A stretch of 64,000 nt of DNA from Grammothele lineata (lineage: Eukaryota; Basidiomycota; Agaricomycetes; Polyporales; Polyporaceae), in NCBI GenBank assembly GCA_002150815.3, contig NDFF03000040.1:62001-126000 (forward strand), given 5' to 3'. This document shows, one piece after another, positions 60,056 through 64,000 of the stretch. A model generated the notes under the pieces. It had not been told where the DNA came from, did no database searches, and was given only the letters and a program-made list of their open reading frames with translations. The first letter of the stretch is position 1. Each line of letters opens with the position of its first letter. The position numbers and the translations under genes were made by a program.

Positions 60056-62391
60056 TTAGATCATGGCAGCGGTGCGAATAAGGTGGTTGTACCAATCGTA
60101 TTTCACAAGGTCGTCCGCATTAACGAGCGCTGCCGAGGCAAGCTCACGCGCCTCCATCCAAACCCATAGCTACAGACGGGAGTAAGCCTCTTAGTCGTCA
60201 CGCGAAATCGTCGTAGCACACCTTAATGAACGCCCCAACTTCGCCGGATGGCAATTGTTTCATGCCCTCCTGCACCGACATCTGGCGTCCGAGTTGCCGT
60301 AGGATAGGTAGTGCGCTCTTGAACAGGTCAAGGCTAGGGTCGAGTTGTCGCCCAATACCCTCCAATAATAGAATAGATATCACGGTGTTAACAAAGTCGC
60401 CCTCCATTTTGACGTGGTGCCTGCGAACCGCGCGGAGGACGTCCCTGAGGATGTCCGAGATCTTGATCTGCCCTAATGAGAACGTCTTGCGCTTCACGTT
60501 GAGGACTATGTGCTGCATGCGAAGAGAAAACGTCTCGGTATCGATGGCCAGTTCGGGAGTCCTGCAACGCTCGACCATGAGCACCCCCGCGCGGTACCCG
60601 TCAAACTCGGCCACGGCGCGGAAGAGGTCGAGGAAATTCTTCCGGTTCACGGTATTGAGTGTCGTCACGAGCCCGGCATCGACAAATACAATCTCAGGAA
60701 CGTAGCCATCTGCACTCAACTGCTGCAGAGCTGACCGCCATTTCTCCGGAGAATGTGCGAGTGAGCGGAGGTGGTCGACCACAGCATCGTTGGCCTCAGA
60801 AGAAGGGACGGTGGGTATGTCGGATGCAGCCGCATCTTGCCTGCCAAGGAGGAAGGACCACCAAGTCTGTTCCACTTCGAGGGGCCGACGCTGCTTCATG
60901 AACTTGATCATGATGTTGCCGGGATGAAGATCTGAGTGGACGAAATTATCCAGGAGCAACATGTTCTGATATGGTCGTGTCAGCTAGCTCAATCAGTAGT
61001 TGAGAAGACAACCAACCAGGAATGCATCAAGGCCAACTTCAGCGAGGGAGTCGTTAAACGGGCCGCCGCCATTGCGAAGGAACCATTCGAGAGGGAGTGC
61101 ATTTTGGAACTCTTCCACTAAGAGATCCTGGGTGCTCCACAATTTGAGTGGTCTGGGGAATGTTACAGGAAGCTTGCGACCATCAAAATTTTTCTCAAAG
61201 ATTGCCAGATTGTCCGCCTCTATCCGTAAGTCAAGCTGTTCGTGCATCATCTCCCCGAATACCGCAACCTCCTCTGGTAGCGATAACCATTGCATGCCGG
61301 GGAAGAGCGTGATGACGTTGGCGAAGAAACTCATGATGCTTAGATCCCGTTCTATCATCTTCGCGACGCGAGGATGTAGAACCTTGATTGCTACTGAAGC
61401 AGAGGGGACGGATTCGGGAGGTTCGTGTCTGAGAGGGGGTAGAACGGCCTTCCGCCTGGCGCGCTTCGGAGCGAGATGGGAGGGGGGGATGAGATCTTGC
61501 TTCAACGTAGCTTTGTAGACCTGACCGTAAAATATTCAACGCGTGCACTCATCATAGGCTGTACAGAACTCACTTGGGCAATGGCGCCAGTCCCAATGGG
61601 AGTCTCGTCGAACACCTCGAAAACCTCCTCGAACGGCCTCTGGAAAACATTTTCTATGACATTCTTGGTGTGAACTAGGGAATGTGCCTTCCCTCGCGAG
61701 TGCAGCGCCCCCATTCGTTCACATAGAAGGGCGGGGAACAGGTCTGCCCTGGAAGCAGCCCATTGAGCCAACTAGGATTGTGGCTGAACTCAGCGGACTG
61801 TGTCGACATAGCAGTATCTTAACTCACCTTGGTAAACGTTGGCCCCGCCTTCTGCATCTGAGTGGTGAGAAACCCGTACCACCACACTGCGCCCCACCGG
61901 TCTCCACCCAAAGAATCCTCCGGTTGACCGACGATGAGCATAGGGGCGGCCAAGAAGACAGGAATAAATACGCAGCAGAGGTATACGAACCGCTTTGCAG
62001 TCAGTATGGGCTCCAATATGCGATTGCGGAGGAAGGAGACGATTCGGGAGAGGAGAGTACGGTCGGATTCAGAGGGAGACATGATGACTGGCTCCGCCGA
62101 TTCGGGAGGTGGTGGTAGACAGGGAATGAGGTCGGGAGAAGAGAAGACATTGTGCGGGACATGACGAGGCCTTGACGCGTAGAACGCAATACCACCGGCA
62201 ACAGGTACGACCCAGAGTATATGTCGAGTGAGCGACGAACTTGGAGGAGCCGTACGAGTGAAAAAGTGCGACGAGAAACGAGGCCTGGTTCCTGTCCAGG
62301 GTAGTTGATGGACAGCAGATGGGGCACGGGGGAGCGGAGGATGCCTGAGCCCTGGCCTGAAATAGGCGAGACGAAGAGCTATGGAGGACAT
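60056..62391 (-). CDS. Mitochondrial ABC1/ADCK2-like atypical kinase
   Basis: This UbiB/ABC1-family atypical kinase probably acts in mitochondria, in the ADCK2/Cqd1 branch linked to coenzyme Q and lipid distribution. The start MSSIALRLAYFRPGLRHPPL (ATG at 62391) is a basic presequence. A hydrophobic segment follows (ILWVVPVAGGIAFYASR), and another reads LCCVFIPVFLAAPMLIVG. The KxGQ-type region is MQKAGPTFTK then LAQWAASRADLFP. The nucleotide loop is DETPIGTGAIAQ then VYKATLK. AIKVLHPRVAKMIERDL and WLSLPEEVAVFGEMMHEQLD with LRIEADNL follow, the latter typical of the ADCK2 group. The catalytic NFVHSDLHPGNIMIK and FVDAGLVTTL (DAG in place of DFG) are present. The last intron joins to LWVWMEARELASAALVN and a stop at 60056. 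Confidence 0.92.
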
Positions 62392-64000
62392 GGGGACATC
62401 ATGGACGACGCTCAAGACGACGCTCAGGCAGAGCGCCGCTCTGCCTCCGTCTCGTTCGGGAGTGACGTCGTCGGTTCGGCTCGGAAAGCCAGTTTTGTGT
62501 GGAGGCACGTGACATCTCGCAGCACTATTCACTAGTACCTCTGGCCCGGACACCACTTGCCTCTTGAGCGGCGCTTCCAGCGCCCTGGGTTCCGATTCTT
62601 TCTGTTCCCTAAATCTGTCTCAATGTAATGGCCAGATACGCACTCGACTAACTCGTCTACATGTGGAAGAGATTGGTCTGAGTTGGCAGTGTTACACAAC
62701 GAGGACATTGATAGAAGCGACAAAAGCAATCGGAATTTGGAACATAGAAACTTGAGTATTCCGAGAGGTCGTTCCGCGCGAGAGCACCATGCACAACCGT
62801 CAATGCGTATCGACAAGTTGAAGATGCTCCAGAGGTAGTCTGTTGCTTACCCTCCCTACACAGCAGTTCCAGAGTCGATTCGGAGGGTGACTTGGACTCG
62901 AGGAGGGAGTCGGACGGAACAGGGAGGTCACCGTCGGAGTGAATCAAGTGCCTGCCATCGAAAGTCACGTGCACAACGGGAGACAGACGGGCCCTCAGAT
63001 TAGACGCCTGCCATCGAAAGTCACGTGAAAATGCTAACGCGCCGGTATTAAACACCGATTCTCTAAAGAATCGGAATGTGTTTCAAAGTAGCTCCCGTGG
63101 GTTTACACACGAGCTCGTGACAATGAAATATTCATCTATCGAGTAGGTTGCCGTATCATATCAGTGAATAGTGCGAAGACGAACCTCTAAGTAAGTACTA
63201 CTACCTTGATTGGGCGAGGACCCGAATCCGTTTGGAGCCACCACTAATTATGTAGCTTACGTCGAACTGAACGAGTTTCGTGAGTCTCGAAGCAGCCCCC
63301 TCTGAGTCACCAGCTTCCCCGACCATACTGTAGTAAACGTCAGCGCTTCAGCGGCGCCTCCGAGATCGGAAGGTGTAGGGTGAAGTGATTTCATGATAAA
63401 TCCGGATTTCTAAACCGTGTGGACTTGCATACGACTGAATGAGAACGTACTCGCGGTATCACGAGGCAAGGCGTAATGGGTGTTCGCGTCATCGGCCGGT
63501 GGCGCGACCGTGGCTGTAGGAAGAGAACGCGATCCCCGGCTGGCTGCAGGGCCAGAGCTCTTATCGCTTCTATCGATCATCCCACCAGGAAAGAGTGCGA
63601 GGCTCACACAACGACGTACGCGTTCACTGAATAGAGCATCGCCGACGTCAGGATGCCCGTCGCCCGCAAGATATGCAGAAGGCGAACACCGAAAGTCGAG
63701 GTTACGCCGTCGGATCAGCCGGCGGCGGCTGCGGGCTGAACAGTTTTCTCTCGCGAATCCTCTGGGGGCCGCACTTTGCGCGCCAGACGGGAAGAGATCA
63801 GAGACGGTGCCCGCGATCGAGTGCGGGGTACGCGGGGCGACGCTGGGACGCAGCGACACGCAGCGACATGCTTGTCCGGAGCACGCGACGCCGACAGAAA
63901 GTCGCCGCCATTCGAAGCCGTTCCTGCGCCTTCTTCACAGACTCTTGATGGCGGCGTAAGCATCGTCGAAGCTCGTCCGTTACGTAAGTTTAGATAGAGC
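62392..64000. other. Right end of the window without a supported gene
   Basis: A minus-strand reading at about 63040-62850 (SPVVHVTFDGRHLIHSDGD through LELLCREG) ends at a consensus gtaagc donor and might be an exon, but I found no convincing partner exons. The GC-rich minus frame at 63859-63410 has no domain. A 22-bp direct repeat lies within (separate entry). Confidence 0.4.
62950..63027. repeat. 22-bp direct repeat carrying CACGTG
   Basis: Two identical 22-bp copies lie at 62950-62971 and 63006-63027, 56 bp from start to start. Each begins GCCTGCCATCGAAAG and ends TCACGTG, so each holds the palindromic CACGTG. The sequence between them is unrelated. They may be paired regulatory sites. 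Confidence 0.8.

Noticed and set aside
63410..63859. 149-residue minus-strand frame
   Set aside because: It is Arg/Ser/Ala-rich, with an equally long frame on the opposite strand and no domain.
1..64000. Transposons, CRISPR arrays, rRNA or a secondary-metabolite cluster
   Set aside because: I found no transposase, reverse transcriptase, long terminal repeat, repeat-spacer array, rRNA core or grouped biosynthetic enzymes.

Overview
The window is nuclear DNA from a filamentous basidiomycete, most likely an Agaricomycete. The evidence is gene density (about one gene per 3 kb on both strands), introns of about 50-65 nt with GT..AG ends that break almost every gene, and gene content. The content includes RPB2, RPB6, BDP1, DMC1, REV7, a multi-RRM protein, a Zn2Cys6 regulator, a secreted RNase T2 and an old-yellow-enzyme type oxidoreductase. 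It is draft assembly: a 256-nt N gap sits between two poly-G runs at 5815-6123, and two genes appear to carry one-base frame breaks.

Layout. 0.7-4.7 kb (-): multi-RRM RNA-binding protein. 5.8-6.1 kb: gap. 6.5-7.1 kb (+): RPB6. 7.5-11.3 kb (-): SLA2 endocytic adaptor, divergent from SHY1 (11.5-12.6 kb, +). 12.6-14.6 kb: no clear gene. 14.6-18.2 kb (+): large membrane protein of unknown function. 18.1-19.9 kb (-): unknown protein with a C-terminal CxxC..CxxC motif, divergent from BDP1 (20.2-22.3 kb, +). 22.6-24.6 kb (+): DMC1. 25.5-26.7 kb (+): RNase T2. 27.1-28.0 kb (+): class I methyltransferase. 29.0-32.1 kb (-): long disordered protein. 34.6-35.8 kb (-): four-helix ion-transport (voltage-sensor-like) protein, divergent from CWC25 (36.0-37.4 kb, +). 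38.9-40.9 kb (+): MFS transporter. 41.5-45.5 kb (-): Zn2Cys6 transcription factor, divergent from REV7 (45.9-47.0 kb, +). 47.1-48.9 kb (-): SNX4, divergent from a PTM1-like seven-TM protein (49.1-51.5 kb, +). 51.6-55.7 kb (-): RPB2. 56.4-57.6 kb (-): fructosamine-kinase family, divergent from an OYE-like oxidoreductase (58.0-59.8 kb, +). 60.1-62.4 kb (-): mitochondrial ABC1/ADCK2-like kinase. 62.4-64 kb: no supported gene.

Most genes are housekeeping: transcription (RPB6, RPB2, BDP1), splicing (CWC25), membrane traffic (SLA2, SNX4, PTM1-like), mitochondria (SHY1, ADCK2-like) and genome maintenance (DMC1, REV7). I see no operon, secondary-metabolite cluster, transposon, tRNA or rRNA. The most interesting features are the small stand-alone voltage-sensor-like protein, the unknown membrane and CxxC proteins whose coding 3' ends seem to overlap, several microexons and a GC-AG intron recovered by reading across splice sites, and a 22-bp direct repeat carrying CACGTG near the right end. 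All gene models are hand-spliced from sequence and none has been checked by search or RNA data.
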